A program made the position numbers and the translations under genes. Source: Halosimplex amylolyticum (GTDB taxonomy: Archaea > Halobacteriota > Halobacteria > Halobacteriales > Haloarculaceae). From it: a stretch of DNA of 64,000 nucleotides. The stretch spans positions 1 to 64,000 of the forward strand of contig NZ_JBLKNW010000010.1 of the NCBI RefSeq assembly GCF_051414035.1, read 5' to 3'. How positions within the stretch are numbered: the stretch's first letter is position 1; the number at the start of each line of letters is the position of its first letter. The notes under the pieces are model-generated. The model saw nothing but the letters and a program-made list of their open reading frames with translations, did no database searches and was not told where the DNA came from. Below, in pieces: positions 32,413 through 41,076 of this stretch.

Positions 32413-33681
32413 TCAGTAGCCGATGCGCGTGATCTCTTCGACCGGCCACTGACTCAGCACCTCGACGCCGTCCTCGCGGACGACGACCATCTCCTCCACG
32501 CGGACGCCCTGTCGGTCGGCGGGTTCCTGCGTCTCGACGGCCATCGTCATGCCCTCCTCGATCTCGATGGGGTGGTCGGGCGAGACGCCGCGCCAGATCA
32601 GTGGAACTTCGTAGAGCTGGAGCCCAAGGCCGTGGGCCCAGTGATTGGTGGTCAGTTGCCAGTGCTCGTCGGCGCCGTACCACTCGGCGTGCTCGCCCTC
32701 CATGTCCGGAAACGCCTCGGCCACCTCGTCGGTAGTGACGCCGGGCTCGATTCTCTCCAGCACCCGATAGAGGTTGTCGACGGCGGTCTCGTAGGCGTCG
32801 CGCTGGGCGTCCGTCGGTTCGCCGAGGGAGAACGTGCGGTAGTAACAGGAGCGATAGCCCAGATAGCCGACGTTGTAGAAGTCGGCGTAGACGAGGTCGC
32901 CGGGCCGCATCGCGCGGTCGGTCGTGTTGGCCTGGTGTTTCGGCCAGGTGTTCGGGCCGGAGGTGAGGTAGCCGCCGCCGACGGTGGCGCCGTGGCGCCA
33001 GAGCTCCCTGACCGCTTCGCCCCAGACCTCGGATTCGCGCTGGCCGGGGCGGGCAGTCTCGGCGATCCGCTGGAACCCTGCCTCGCAGATCGCGGCGACC
33101 TGCCGGAGACACTCGACTTCGTCGCGGGTCTTCGTCTTCCGGGCGTCGTGCATGAGGTCGAGGGCTTTCTCCGTCCGAGTCTCGACCCCCCGCTCGTCGA
33201 GGGCGTCGTGTAACGGTCGGGCACCCACGTCGACGCCCAGGGGCAGGTCGGCGACGCCGTACTCCGCCATCGCATCGGTGACGAGGTCGGCCATCTTGCC
33301 CACCAGGAAGGCTCGTGCGGAGTCGCTGCCCGAAGCCCGGGGGACGTTCCCCAGCCCCGGCGCGGCGTAGCGGATATCGTCCAGCCACGGGCAGTTGTAC
33401 CGCTGGTTGGAGGCGTGGTCGGCGGTGTCCCAGTGGACCACGTCGCCGTCTTCGGTCAGGAGGGTGTAGTGGTCGGCGCCGCTCCCGCCGGTCATCGCCA
33501 GCCCCGTCACGTACCGGATGTTGGGATCAGAGACGAGCAACAGGGCGCCCAGCGACGACTCCTCCAACCTATCGAGCGCCCGCTCGTAGCGCTCGCGGCG
33601 CAGCCGCTGGGTGTCGATGCGCTCCTCCCAGTCGACGGCCATCGTTCCCCGCGTCCCCGCCATGAACTCGCGCTCGTGCAT
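32413..33681 (-). CDS. M24 (Xaa-Pro aminopeptidase/creatinase-fold) family protein with altered metal site
   Basis: 422 aa from the ATG at 33681. Other in-frame starts lie at 33747, 33708, 33663 and 33642, and the choice is uncertain. The N-terminal creatinase domain (about 25-175) has LGALLLVSDPNIRYVTGLAMTGG. The pita-bread domain has DEVECLRQVAAICEAG, VYADFYN (D267), RSCYYRTF, WAHGLGLQLYEVP (H350), VETQ (E383) and EEMVVV (E397). In active M24 enzymes the segment is SDxTRTF. Here Asp is Cys279, so one of five metal ligands is missing. The protein may still bind one metal or act as a creatinase-type or lyase-type enzyme. Substrate unknown. Confidence 0.82.
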   Translation of the reverse strand: MHEREFMAGTRGTMAVDWEERIDTQRLRRERYERALDRLEESSLGALLLVSDPNIRYVTGLAMTGGSGADHYTLLTEDGDVVHWDTADHASNQRYNCPWLDDIRYAAPGLGNVPRASGSDSARAFLVGKMADLVTDAMAEYGVADLPLGVDVGARPLHDALDERGVETRTEKALDLMHDARKTKTRDEVECLRQVAAICEAGFQRIAETARPGQRESEVWGEAVRELWRHGATVGGGYLTSGPNTWPKHQANTTDRAMRPGDLVYADFYNVGYLGYRSCYYRTFSLGEPTDAQRDAYETAVDNLYRVLERIEPGVTTDEVAEAFPDMEGEHAEWYGADEHWQLTTNHWAHGLGLQLYEVPLIWRGVSPDHPIEIEEGMTMAVETQEPADRQGVRVEEMVVVREDGVEVLSQWPVEEITRIGY

Positions 33682-33788
33682 GGGTCCGGATACGGGCGGT
33701 CGCCCCATCAAGTTACGGCAACATTTGCGACCGGCGATCGAGGCCATGCCCCTCCGTCACGCCGACGCGCCGATGACCGTCAGAAACT

Positions 33789-34802
33789 TTACTCGTCGAG
33801 CGGCGTGGGAGTCCCGGTCCGTGTCCCGCGCTCCGCCCCGCCGGTCGCCGTCCTGTCGTTCCGGCCGTCTTCCGTCCGAGTGTCCGCCGGCCCGGTCCCC
33901 TGCGTTGGCGTCCCGTCGGGCGAGTCCGTCCCCAGGTCGACCGTCACCTGCCGGTCCGTGGAGTCGTCACGCCAGTACACCCAGAACCGCAGTTCGCCGC
34001 TCCCCTCCATTCCAACGTCGTCGACTTCGACTTCGTGTTCCCAGGTCGCGGTCTCGCCGGCCGCAGCCGGCAGTCGGATCGACGCTACGGGCGTGTACGC
34101 CGGGAAGTCCCGGTTCACCGCGCCCACGAACGTGCCGTCCACGTCGGCGGTGTTCCGGACCGTGAGCGAGAGGGTGAACGTCTCCCCCGCCGTCGCCGTC
34201 GCGGGCGCCTCGAACGACTGGACCTCGAACGACGCGGGCGGCCGGGCGAGGTCCGCGAGCACGTCGTCTCCGAGCGGGTACTCGCCGCCGGGCCAGGTGA
34301 TCGCCGCTTCCGCGACGTCTAGCGGATCGGACACCTGGAAGACGACCCACCCGGACGGGTTGTCGACCGGGAGGTACGCGCCGCCGTAGTCGAACAGGGC
34401 CCAGCCGCCGTAGCCCACGCTGTTCTGCGCGTCGTGCGAGGTCCCGTCCGCGACCAGCGCGACCTCGTCGACGGCCGGCCGCCCGGCCGCCGCGCCGTCC
34501 ACCAGTGCGACCACGTACTGCTCGTCGCGTGCGCCGTAGACGCCGAACGAGTCCGGCGAGTTCGGCGCGGCCAGTTCGGGGACGGCGAACGCCTCGCGGA
34601 CGAAGTCGCCGGACGCGGTGCGGGCGTCCGTGCGCGGCTCGTCGGGCGTCCCACCGTCCGTGCTGTCCGAGACCGTCTCGGTCGGCGTCTGCGTGGGCGT
34701 GGGCGTCGGCGATCCGCCTCCCGCGCCGTCGCCCTCGTCGAGACAGCCCGGGACAGCGACCGCTCCCGCAGCGAGAGCGGCCAGGAGTTCGCGTCGGTTC
34801 AT
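33789..34802 (-). CDS. exported lipoprotein, function unknown
   Basis: 337 aa. The N-terminus MNRRELLAALAAGAVAVPGCLDEG combines a twin-arginine signal and lipobox (PGC). A T/P-rich linker (about 30-60) precedes a beta-rich domain (about 70-290), with FREAF-like VREAFAVPELAAPNSPDSFGVYGARDEQYVVALVDG and FEAPATATAGETFTLSLTVRNTADVDGTFVGAVNRD. The second resembles a CARDB/immunoglobulin-like fold. The C-terminus is a T/G/R-rich tail. No family assigned; presumably a surface-anchored binding protein. It is 84 bp downstream of surE on the same strand. Confidence 0.75.
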   Translation of the reverse strand: MNRRELLAALAAGAVAVPGCLDEGDGAGGGSPTPTPTQTPTETVSDSTDGGTPDEPRTDARTASGDFVREAFAVPELAAPNSPDSFGVYGARDEQYVVALVDGAAAGRPAVDEVALVADGTSHDAQNSVGYGGWALFDYGGAYLPVDNPSGWVVFQVSDPLDVAEAAITWPGGEYPLGDDVLADLARPPASFEVQSFEAPATATAGETFTLSLTVRNTADVDGTFVGAVNRDFPAYTPVASIRLPAAAGETATWEHEVEVDDVGMEGSGELRFWVYWRDDSTDRQVTVDLGTDSPDGTPTQGTGPADTRTEDGRNDRTATGGAERGTRTGTPTPLDE

Positions 34803-34886
34803 ATCTTTCTCGCCGGTCCGTCCAGATAAGTGCCTTCAGGAGGATACGACGACCGTTTGAGCCACGGATCGGGGACGTACTCCCAT

Positions 34887-35678
34887 TCAGGCGAGTTCCA
34901 TCCCGTCGAGGGCGTCGGCCAGCGCGTCGCTCTCGGTCACCTGGTCGCGGACGCCGAGCGGCGAGACGCTCACGTCGCCGTCGGCCAGCGCGCGCCGGTC
35001 GGTCTCACCCTCGTCCGGCGGGAAGTCGATGTCGAGGTCCGTCCGGAGCGGGTCGTAGCTGTGGTCGCGGAACCGGAGGGTGTCGCCGTCCGCCGAGACG
35101 GACACGTCGAAGGCGTGCGCGGGTCTGGTGATCCGGATCGCCGGTGAGTCCGCCGTCTCGGTGGGGACGTGGACGTTCAGGTAGTCGACGGCGGCGAACG
35201 CGCCCGAGTCGGGGAGGCGTTCGCAGAGGGCCGCGGTGAACGCGGCGGTGCGGGCGAACGACCCGGGTGAGGGGTCGTCGACACGGCCGTCGGCGGGATC
35301 GTACGTCGAGACGGCGACTGCGGGCGTCCCGAGGTGGGCCGCTTCGATGGCGGCGCCGACGGTCCCCGACCGCCCAAGCCGGTGTAGCCCGAGGTTCGGC
35401 CCCGGGTTCGCGCCCGAAACCACGATATCGGGGTCGGCGTCGAGGCCGCGCAGGCCGACGGCGACGCAGTCGGCGGGCGTCCCCTCGACGACCCGTCCCC
35501 ATTCGTGGTCCCGCACCGTCACCTCGTGTGAGTGACGCCGGCCGACACCGCTCTGGTCCTCCGCGGGGGCGACGACCGTCACGTCGACCGTCTCGGCCAG
35601 GCGATCGTAGAGGACTTCGAGCCCCAGGCTGTCGATCCCGTCGTCGTTCGTCAGGAGGACGTGCGCTGATTCGCCCAT
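34887..35678 (-). CDS. surE: 5'/3'-nucleotidase SurE
   Basis: 263 aa from the ATG at 35678. SurE hallmarks are present: the metal-binding LLTNDDGIDSLGLEVLYDRL (DD at about 11-12), VVAPAEDQSGVGRRHS, VEGTPADCVAVGL, VVSGANPGPNLG (Asn ligand) and SGTVGAAIEAAHLGTPAVAVS. It hydrolyses nucleoside monophosphates and helps nucleotide turnover and stress survival. The C-terminal part (about 200-263) is the variable dimerisation arm. The canonical motif SGINxGxNxGxxxxYSGTVGAA appears as SGANPGPNLGLHRLGRSGT, with a slightly longer spacer. Confidence 0.93.
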   Translation of the reverse strand: MGESAHVLLTNDDGIDSLGLEVLYDRLAETVDVTVVAPAEDQSGVGRRHSHEVTVRDHEWGRVVEGTPADCVAVGLRGLDADPDIVVSGANPGPNLGLHRLGRSGTVGAAIEAAHLGTPAVAVSTYDPADGRVDDPSPGSFARTAAFTAALCERLPDSGAFAAVDYLNVHVPTETADSPAIRITRPAHAFDVSVSADGDTLRFRDHSYDPLRTDLDIDFPPDEGETDRRALADGDVSVSPLGVRDQVTESDALADALDGMELA

Positions 35679-35788
35679 CGTTCGAGATCTGTTCGCCCGA
35701 GTAACGTGCCTACCGGAGGAGACGAAGCTTGCCGCGGCCGGCAATTATCGCCGGAACATACATCCGCCGTCCGGTCCCTTTGTGAGTC

Positions 35789-36520
35789 ATGTACAAGCAC
35801 ATCGCGCTGCTCGTCCGTCGGGAGGGGACGACCCACGACGAGTTCCGCGAGCGCTGGCTGGAGGAACACACGCCAATCGCCCGCGACATCGAGGGGGTCG
35901 TCCGCTACCACACGGTCGTCCCGACCGATCCCGAGCACGCCGAATTCGACGGGATCGCCGAACTGTACTTCGAGTCGCTGGCGGACCTCCACGACGCGCT
36001 GAGATCACCGGGATCGCGGGACGACGACCCGACCAAAGCGATCGCCGCGAAAGCTCGGGAAGACATGGACGACTTCCTCGCCGTCGAGAAGCGCCCCCGG
36101 TACATCGGCGAGGAGGTCGTCCAGCGGGACGAGACCGGCGGCGACACGGACGGCCTCTACAAGCACTCGGCGTTCCTCGTCCGCAAGCCCGGCATGACTC
36201 ACGAGGCGTTCCGCGAGTACTGGGAGCACCAGCACACGCCGCTGGCCCGCGACATCGAAGGGGTCGTCCGCTACCACACCGTCTACCCCTCCGATCCCGA
36301 GCGTGCCGAGTTCGACGGCGTGGCCGAGCTCTACTTCGAAACCCTCGAGAAACTGCACGACGCGCTGGGGTCGCCGGGGTCGCGGGACTACGACCCGACG
36401 AAGGAGATCGCCGCGAAAGCTCGCGAAGACGTGGACAACTTCCTCGCCGTCGAAGAGCGGCCGCGGCTGATCGGCCGAGAGATAGTCCAGAAAGACGAGA
36501 CGGACGCCGAGGGATACTGA
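35789..36520 (+). CDS. EthD-domain protein, tandem duplicate
   Basis: 243 aa made of two near-identical halves (about 1-117 and 124-243). Each contains YKHIALLVRREGTTHDEFRERW or its counterpart, then HTPxARDIEGVVRYHTVxPxDPExAEFDG, AELYFE(S/T)L and DDDPTKAIAAKAREDMDDFLAVE. This is the EthD fold (dimeric alpha-beta barrel), here fused into a single-chain pseudo-dimer. EthD-type proteins act on small, often aromatic or ether compounds, or serve as monooxygenase partners. No partner enzyme is adjacent. Its stop overlaps the ATG of the HD-domain gene by one base (TGATG), so the two are co-translated. Confidence 0.85.
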   Translation: MYKHIALLVRREGTTHDEFRERWLEEHTPIARDIEGVVRYHTVVPTDPEHAEFDGIAELYFESLADLHDALRSPGSRDDDPTKAIAAKAREDMDDFLAVEKRPRYIGEEVVQRDETGGDTDGLYKHSAFLVRKPGMTHEAFREYWEHQHTPLARDIEGVVRYHTVYPSDPERAEFDGVAELYFETLEKLHDALGSPGSRDYDPTKEIAAKAREDVDNFLAVEERPRLIGREIVQKDETDAEGY

Positions 36521-37149
36521 TGGCCGACGAGGACTCCGCCGACGAGGCGGCGCGGGACGACTTCCCCGACTACGAGGCGCAGGTCCGGGAGGCCTTCCCG
36601 GAACTCGACGCGATCGCAGACGAGGGGCTCCGCGACCGGGTCGTCCGGGCGTGGACCCTCGGGCTCCGGCGGGGTGGCTGGCGCGACGTCCGCGACGTCC
36701 CGTACGCCTGGAACATCCACGAGGTGAGCAACGTCGAGCACACGCGCGGTGTGACCGAGATCGCCGCCGAGTCGGCCGCCGTGCAGCGGACTCGCCACGA
36801 CGCCGACGTCGACACCGACACCGTGATCGCAGCGTGCTTGCTCCACGACGTCGGCAAGTGCTACGAATACGTCGGCCACGTCGACGACGACATCGTCGAC
36901 CCGGACCCGACGTACGCCGGCGAGGTGATCCCCCACTCGCTGTCGGGCTACGCGCTGGCTCACGAGGTCGGCTGTCCGCTCGCCGTCCAGCGGGCGATCC
37001 CCCACTTCATCGGGGAGATCCCCGCCCGCACGCTCGAAGCCGAACTCGTCGTGAGCGCCAACGCGGCGTCGTCGAACGCCATCACGCAGGCGACGATGGG
37101 GCTCTCCCTCGACGAGTGGGTCGAGGAGTACTCCCAGACGAGCGACTGA
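36520..37149 (+). CDS. HD-domain protein (putative metal-dependent phosphohydrolase)
   Basis: 209 aa from the ATG at 36520. HD motif: H74 in VSNVEHTRGVTEIA and the H109-D110 pair in ACLLHDVGK, with the downstream HSLSGYALAHEVG supplying later His ligands. HD proteins hydrolyse phosphate esters, cyclic or linear nucleotides, or related substrates. An early stretch EAQVREAFPELDAIADEGLRDRVVRAWTLGLRRGGW is a helical cap seen in some archaeal HD enzymes. It is linked by a TGATG overlap to the EthD gene. Substrate unknown. Confidence 0.85.
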   Translation: MADEDSADEAARDDFPDYEAQVREAFPELDAIADEGLRDRVVRAWTLGLRRGGWRDVRDVPYAWNIHEVSNVEHTRGVTEIAAESAAVQRTRHDADVDTDTVIAACLLHDVGKCYEYVGHVDDDIVDPDPTYAGEVIPHSLSGYALAHEVGCPLAVQRAIPHFIGEIPARTLEAELVVSANAASSNAITQATMGLSLDEWVEEYSQTSD

Positions 37150-37278
37150 CCCGCCGGCCTGCGCCGGGTCGCCCCAGATTTCCGGCCGTCGAGAAGCGAG
37201 GCCTTACCGGGGGGTTGGCCGGCCGTACCGTCGATAGCAGATAGATTACAATCCGAACGCGGGCCGTCCGTCCGAGCC

Positions 37279-38004
37279 ATGGACCGGAACCTCACCGCGA
37301 TCGCGCTGACGAGCATCGTCCTGTTGAGCGCCCTCGGCGTCGCCGGGGCGGGGACGCTCCAGAGCCAGAGCGCCGGTAACCAGAGCGCTACGGTCTCCGT
37401 GTCGGCAACCGGGGCCGTCTCGGCCGAACCGGACCGGGCGGTCGTCTACGTCGCCGTCACCGCCGAGGGTGACAACGCCAGCGAGGCGACCGGCGACCTC
37501 GCGGCGAACGTCTCAGACCTGCGAGCGGCGCTCGACGACGAAAACCTCTCGGTCGCGTCCGTCCGCACGACGGACTACTCCGTCAGCGAGCGGCGTCCCG
37601 GTGATGGGGAGGGACAGGGCAACGCCCCGACTTCCTACGTCGCTCGGCAGTCGTTCGCGGTGACGACTACCGACACGAGTGAGGCCGGGGCGGTGATCGA
37701 CACCGCCGTCGCCAACGGCGCGACCGAGGTCGGAGGCGTCCAGTTCGCACTCTCCGAGGACCGCCGCCAGGAACTCCGTGACGAGGCCATCGACCGGGCG
37801 GTCGACGACGCACGGAGCCAGGCCGAGGCCCTCGCCGACAGCACCGGACTCTCGCTCGGTCCCGTCCGATCCGTCTCAACGGGTGACGCCGGCGGGTTCC
37901 CCGTCGGACGCGTCGCGGCCGAGGACGCGGGGACAACCATCGACCCCAGTCCCGTCACCGTCTCCGCGACCGTCGACATCACCTACAACGCGACCGCAGA
38001 CTGA
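37279..38004 (+). CDS. SIMPL-domain (DUF541) exported protein
   Basis: 241 aa. A signal sequence or anchor (residues 5-27, LTAIALTSIVLLSALGVAGAG) is followed by a SIMPL/DUF541 domain: ATVSVSATGAVSAEPDRAVVYVAVTAEGDNASEATGDLAANVSDLRAAL and SVASVRTTDYSVSERR. The later half is VGGVQFALSEDRRQELRDEAIDRAVDDARSQAEALADSTGLSLG. The family is widespread and exported, with a poorly defined function. Haloarchaea commonly have several copies. Isolated gene; the HD gene ends 129 bp upstream and the epimerase is convergent. Confidence 0.9.
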   Translation: MDRNLTAIALTSIVLLSALGVAGAGTLQSQSAGNQSATVSVSATGAVSAEPDRAVVYVAVTAEGDNASEATGDLAANVSDLRAALDDENLSVASVRTTDYSVSERRPGDGEGQGNAPTSYVARQSFAVTTTDTSEAGAVIDTAVANGATEVGGVQFALSEDRRQELRDEAIDRAVDDARSQAEALADSTGLSLGPVRSVSTGDAGGFPVGRVAAEDAGTTIDPSPVTVSATVDITYNATAD

Positions 38005-38045
38005 ATCTCAGCCGCGTATTCGATAACTTACGTCGAATACGCCAC

Positions 38046-39014
38046 TCAGAGCGGATCCAGGCCGTGTTCCTCGCGGAGTACGGAGACGTACTCGCGGACG
38101 CCCGCTTCGAGGTCGTACTCGGGGTCGTATCCGAGGTCGTCGCGTGCCCGGGACGTGTCCAGCGTCTGCGTCCACGGGAGCTCGCCCTCGTCCGAGACGG
38201 AGACGTCGGCGTGGGGGACGACGGATGCGACGGTCTCGGCGGCCTCGCGGATCGTCGCGCACTCCCCGCGGACGTTGTAGATCCGCTGTGACAGGTCCGA
38301 TTCGGACGCGAACGCTGCCTTCCGGACGGCCTGTGCGATGTCGCGGACGTACTGCCAGTCGATCACCTGGTCGCCGTACTCGACGGCGAACGATTCGCCC
38401 AGCGCGGGCTTCTCGATCAGGTCGACGAGGAACGCCGAACCGCCCGTCTCCCGGTAGGGGCCGTACGCGACGGTGGGGCGCAGGCCGACGTGTGAGACGC
38501 CGTACTCCTCGTGGTAGACGCGGGCCTGGTGTTCGTTGTACTCCTTGGTCGCGCCGTAGAGGGTGTCCGGGTAGACGAGGTCGTCCTCGGTGACCCAGCC
38601 GTCGCGGTCGTTGTCGGCGTAGTTTTCGGGCGGGGCGTAGACTGCGGCAGAGGAGGCCCAGGCAACGCGTTCGACCTGGTCCGAGAGGGTCCGCGCCGCC
38701 TCGAAGACGTTGTTCGTCCCGCCGCAGTTGACCTCCAGCGCGGCCCGGGGGTTCGCCCGCGCCCCGTCGGTCAACAGCGCCGCCAGGTGGACCACGTGCG
38801 TGGCTCCCGTCTCCCGCACGGCACGGACGACCGCCGTCGGGTCGGTCACGTCGCCGCGGACGACCTGCACGTCGTCCGCCACGCCGAGTTTCGACAGCCG
38901 CGTCTCGTCGGTCGAGAGGTCGAACGCGACCGGGTCGTGGCCGTGTTCGACCAGATCGGCCGCGACGTACGCGCCGATGAACCCGGTCCCGCCGGTCACG
39001 AGTGCCGTTGCCAT
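38046..39014 (-). CDS. NAD-dependent sugar epimerase/dehydratase (extended SDR)
   Basis: 322 aa. Rossmann start ALVTGGTGFIGAYVAADLVE (GxxGxxG at residues 8-14), FDLSTD, VVRGDVTD, HLAALLTDGARANP and SSAAVYAPP. The active-site motif is YGATKEYNE (YxxxK). RPTVAYGPYRETGGSAFLVDLIEKP and DWQYVRDIAQAV are typical of extended SDR epimerases such as GalE-like or rhamnose and 4,6-dehydratase relatives. The exact sugar cannot be told. The gene is alone on the minus strand, with 190 bp to the TPP enzyme's stop. Confidence 0.86.
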   Translation of the reverse strand: MATALVTGGTGFIGAYVAADLVEHGHDPVAFDLSTDETRLSKLGVADDVQVVRGDVTDPTAVVRAVRETGATHVVHLAALLTDGARANPRAALEVNCGGTNNVFEAARTLSDQVERVAWASSAAVYAPPENYADNDRDGWVTEDDLVYPDTLYGATKEYNEHQARVYHEEYGVSHVGLRPTVAYGPYRETGGSAFLVDLIEKPALGESFAVEYGDQVIDWQYVRDIAQAVRKAAFASESDLSQRIYNVRGECATIREAAETVASVVPHADVSVSDEGELPWTQTLDTSRARDDLGYDPEYDLEAGVREYVSVLREEHGLDPL

Positions 39015-39205
39015 ACGTCCCGTTCGCTCACCGGCTGGAAAAAGTTGCCGCTAAATCCCGTACAGACATTTATCCGCGAGGGCGCGACCACCGCCGTCCA
39101 TGTCCTGACGAGCCGGCGCGGAGCGGTCAGCGGGCGCGTGGCACGCCGCTTCGTGGGTCGGAGTTCGCCACCTGTTCGCCCCCGGAAGCCCACCGAGCGC
39201 CGCGT

Positions 39206-40909
39206 TCACTCGTGGAGGCCGCCGACGTCCTCGTAGAACGACGAGGCCAGCTGGTCGGCCATCGGCTCGTCGCGGTCGATGCGCACGTCGACGACGGTCG
39301 GGCGGTCCGCCGCGCGTCCGACTTCGAGCGTCGCTTCCAGGTCGGCGGGGTCGGTGACTCGCTCGCCGCGGCCGCCCATCGCCTCCGCGACCGCGACGAA
39401 GTCGGTGTCGTGGAACTCCGTCCCGGGGAGGTCGTCGTCCATCTGGCGGACCATCCCCAGCGAAGTGTCGTTGAGGACCACGAACAACGGCGCCACGCCC
39501 TGTTGGACGGCGGTCTCGACGGCCGTCATGGTCATCGCGAAGCCCCCATCGCCAGCGACTGCGACCGCCTGGCGGTCGGTCACCAGCGCCGCGGCGACGG
39601 CCGCCGGCGCGGCCCACCCCATCCCGCCGACGCCGCCGCTCCCGAAGTACGTCCGACGCGCTGGCGTCTGGAGGTAGTGGAGCAGCCAGAAGCGGTTGTT
39701 ACCGGAATCGGCCGTCACGACCGTCTCCCCGTCGACGACCGACTCGACGGCCGCGACCGCTCGCTGGGGTTTGATCGGGACCGCGTCTGACTCACAAGCG
39801 GGCGCAGTGAAGTCCTCGCGCGCCTCCCGGGCCCGGTCGAGCGCCCAGCTCGCGCCGGTCGACACACTGTTCCGGGCAGCTAACGCCTCGGCCAGCGCAC
39901 CCAGTGTCGCCCTGGCGTCGCCGATCAACCCCACGTCGGCGGGGTAGACCCACCCCGCGTTGCGCGGGTCGACGTCCGCGTGGAGGATCGTCTGCTCGTC
40001 GGGTCGGATGAACGACGCCGCGCCCCAGTTGGTGTCCATCGGGTTCAGCCGGCAGCCGGCGACGAGCAACACGTCGGCCTCGCTGACGACCTGGTTGGCA
40101 CCCTCGTGGCCGAACGACCCGACGACGCCAGCGGCTCGCTCGTGCGTCTCGGCGATCGTCGACTTCCCGAGGTACGAGGTGACGACGACGGCGTCACCGG
40201 CCGCGGCGACCGCTTCGAGTTCGTCGTAGGCGTTCGCGGCGTGGACGCCGTTGCCCGCGAGCACCACGGGGCGGTCCGCGTCGGCGAGCGCGTCGGCCGC
40301 CCGCGACAGGTCCTCGTCGGTCGGTCGCGCGTCCCAGGTCCGGGTCTGGGCCGCGTCGTCCCACAGCGGTGGCGTCGGGTCGTCGGGCACTTCCTCGGTC
40401 ACCGCGTCGCCGTCGAGGACGACCGCGCAGGGCCCGGGCCGCCCGGCGGTGGCGTGTTTGAACGCGAGCTGGAGGCTCCGGATCGTCTCGACGGGCGTGC
40501 GTGGCTCCCAGTGTTCGGCGGTCACGCCGTCGAGGATCGACGGCAGGTCGAGCCCGCCGTAGTCGCCGCGGGCCTGCTGGTACGGCGCGAGCGTCGAGTA
40601 GTCGCCGCGCTCGCTCATCTCGGTCAGGACGACCATCGGCGAGGAGCCGAGCCGCGCCTCCATCTGGCCGATAGCGCCGAGGCTCCCGATCCACGGCCCC
40701 TGACCGGTGAGTACGCCGGGATCGCGGGTGATCCTCCCGGTCGCCTCGGCCATGACGCTGGCCTCGCGCTCGTCGCGCGGGCGGACGACCTCCACGTCGG
40801 AGTCGGCGAGCGCGTCGAACACCTCGATGACGCGCCCGCCCGGGTAGCCGAAGACGTACTCGACGTCGAGCGCTTCCAGCGCGGCGACGATCCGTTCGGC
40901 CGTGTCCAT
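39206..40909 (-). CDS. thiamine-pyrophosphate-dependent enzyme, acetolactate-synthase-like
   Basis: 567 aa from the ATG at 40909. Three-domain TPP fold. The N-terminal PYR domain has FGYPGGRVIEVFDAL and the catalytic Glu47 in RDEREAS. The middle domain (about 190-310) has RPVVLAGNGVHAANAYDELEAVA. The C-terminal PP domain has AVAGDGGFAMTMTAVETAV and, 26 residues after GDG, VLND, the TPP/magnesium motif. It resembles acetolactate synthase large subunits (IlvB-like), but no small subunit or ilvC is adjacent. It may instead be a decarboxylase such as sulfopyruvate decarboxylase or oxalyl-CoA-decarboxylase kin. The downstream-coded partner is unknown. Confidence 0.85.
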   Translation of the reverse strand: MDTAERIVAALEALDVEYVFGYPGGRVIEVFDALADSDVEVVRPRDEREASVMAEATGRITRDPGVLTGQGPWIGSLGAIGQMEARLGSSPMVVLTEMSERGDYSTLAPYQQARGDYGGLDLPSILDGVTAEHWEPRTPVETIRSLQLAFKHATAGRPGPCAVVLDGDAVTEEVPDDPTPPLWDDAAQTRTWDARPTDEDLSRAADALADADRPVVLAGNGVHAANAYDELEAVAAAGDAVVVTSYLGKSTIAETHERAAGVVGSFGHEGANQVVSEADVLLVAGCRLNPMDTNWGAASFIRPDEQTILHADVDPRNAGWVYPADVGLIGDARATLGALAEALAARNSVSTGASWALDRAREAREDFTAPACESDAVPIKPQRAVAAVESVVDGETVVTADSGNNRFWLLHYLQTPARRTYFGSGGVGGMGWAAPAAVAAALVTDRQAVAVAGDGGFAMTMTAVETAVQQGVAPLFVVLNDTSLGMVRQMDDDLPGTEFHDTDFVAVAEAMGGRGERVTDPADLEATLEVGRAADRPTVVDVRIDRDEPMADQLASSFYEDVGGLHE

Positions 40910-40941
40910 GCACCGTGGTACCACGGCGACCGCCTTGGTAG

Positions 40942-41061
40942 TTCCGCGGCCGCGGACGGTCGGTCTTCAGACGGGTCGACGACGCCGCTGTCGTCGAGAC
41001 GGGCGACCCTGACATCCTGCTCGACGGCCACACGCCCGCAGACCTCGACCGACTGGGGTGA
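40942..41061 (+). pseudogene. possible C-terminal coding remnant
   Basis: On the plus strand a 39-codon frame without a start ends ...VETGDPDILLDGHTPADLDRLG then TGA. The residue mix (acidic, D/G/L-rich) looks like haloarchaeal protein, unlike the R-rich antisense shadows. It could be the decayed tail of a lost gene between the TPP enzyme and the cyclodeaminase-family gene. It could also be chance. Confidence 0.25.
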
Positions 41062-41076
41062 GCCCGTCGTCGCCCC

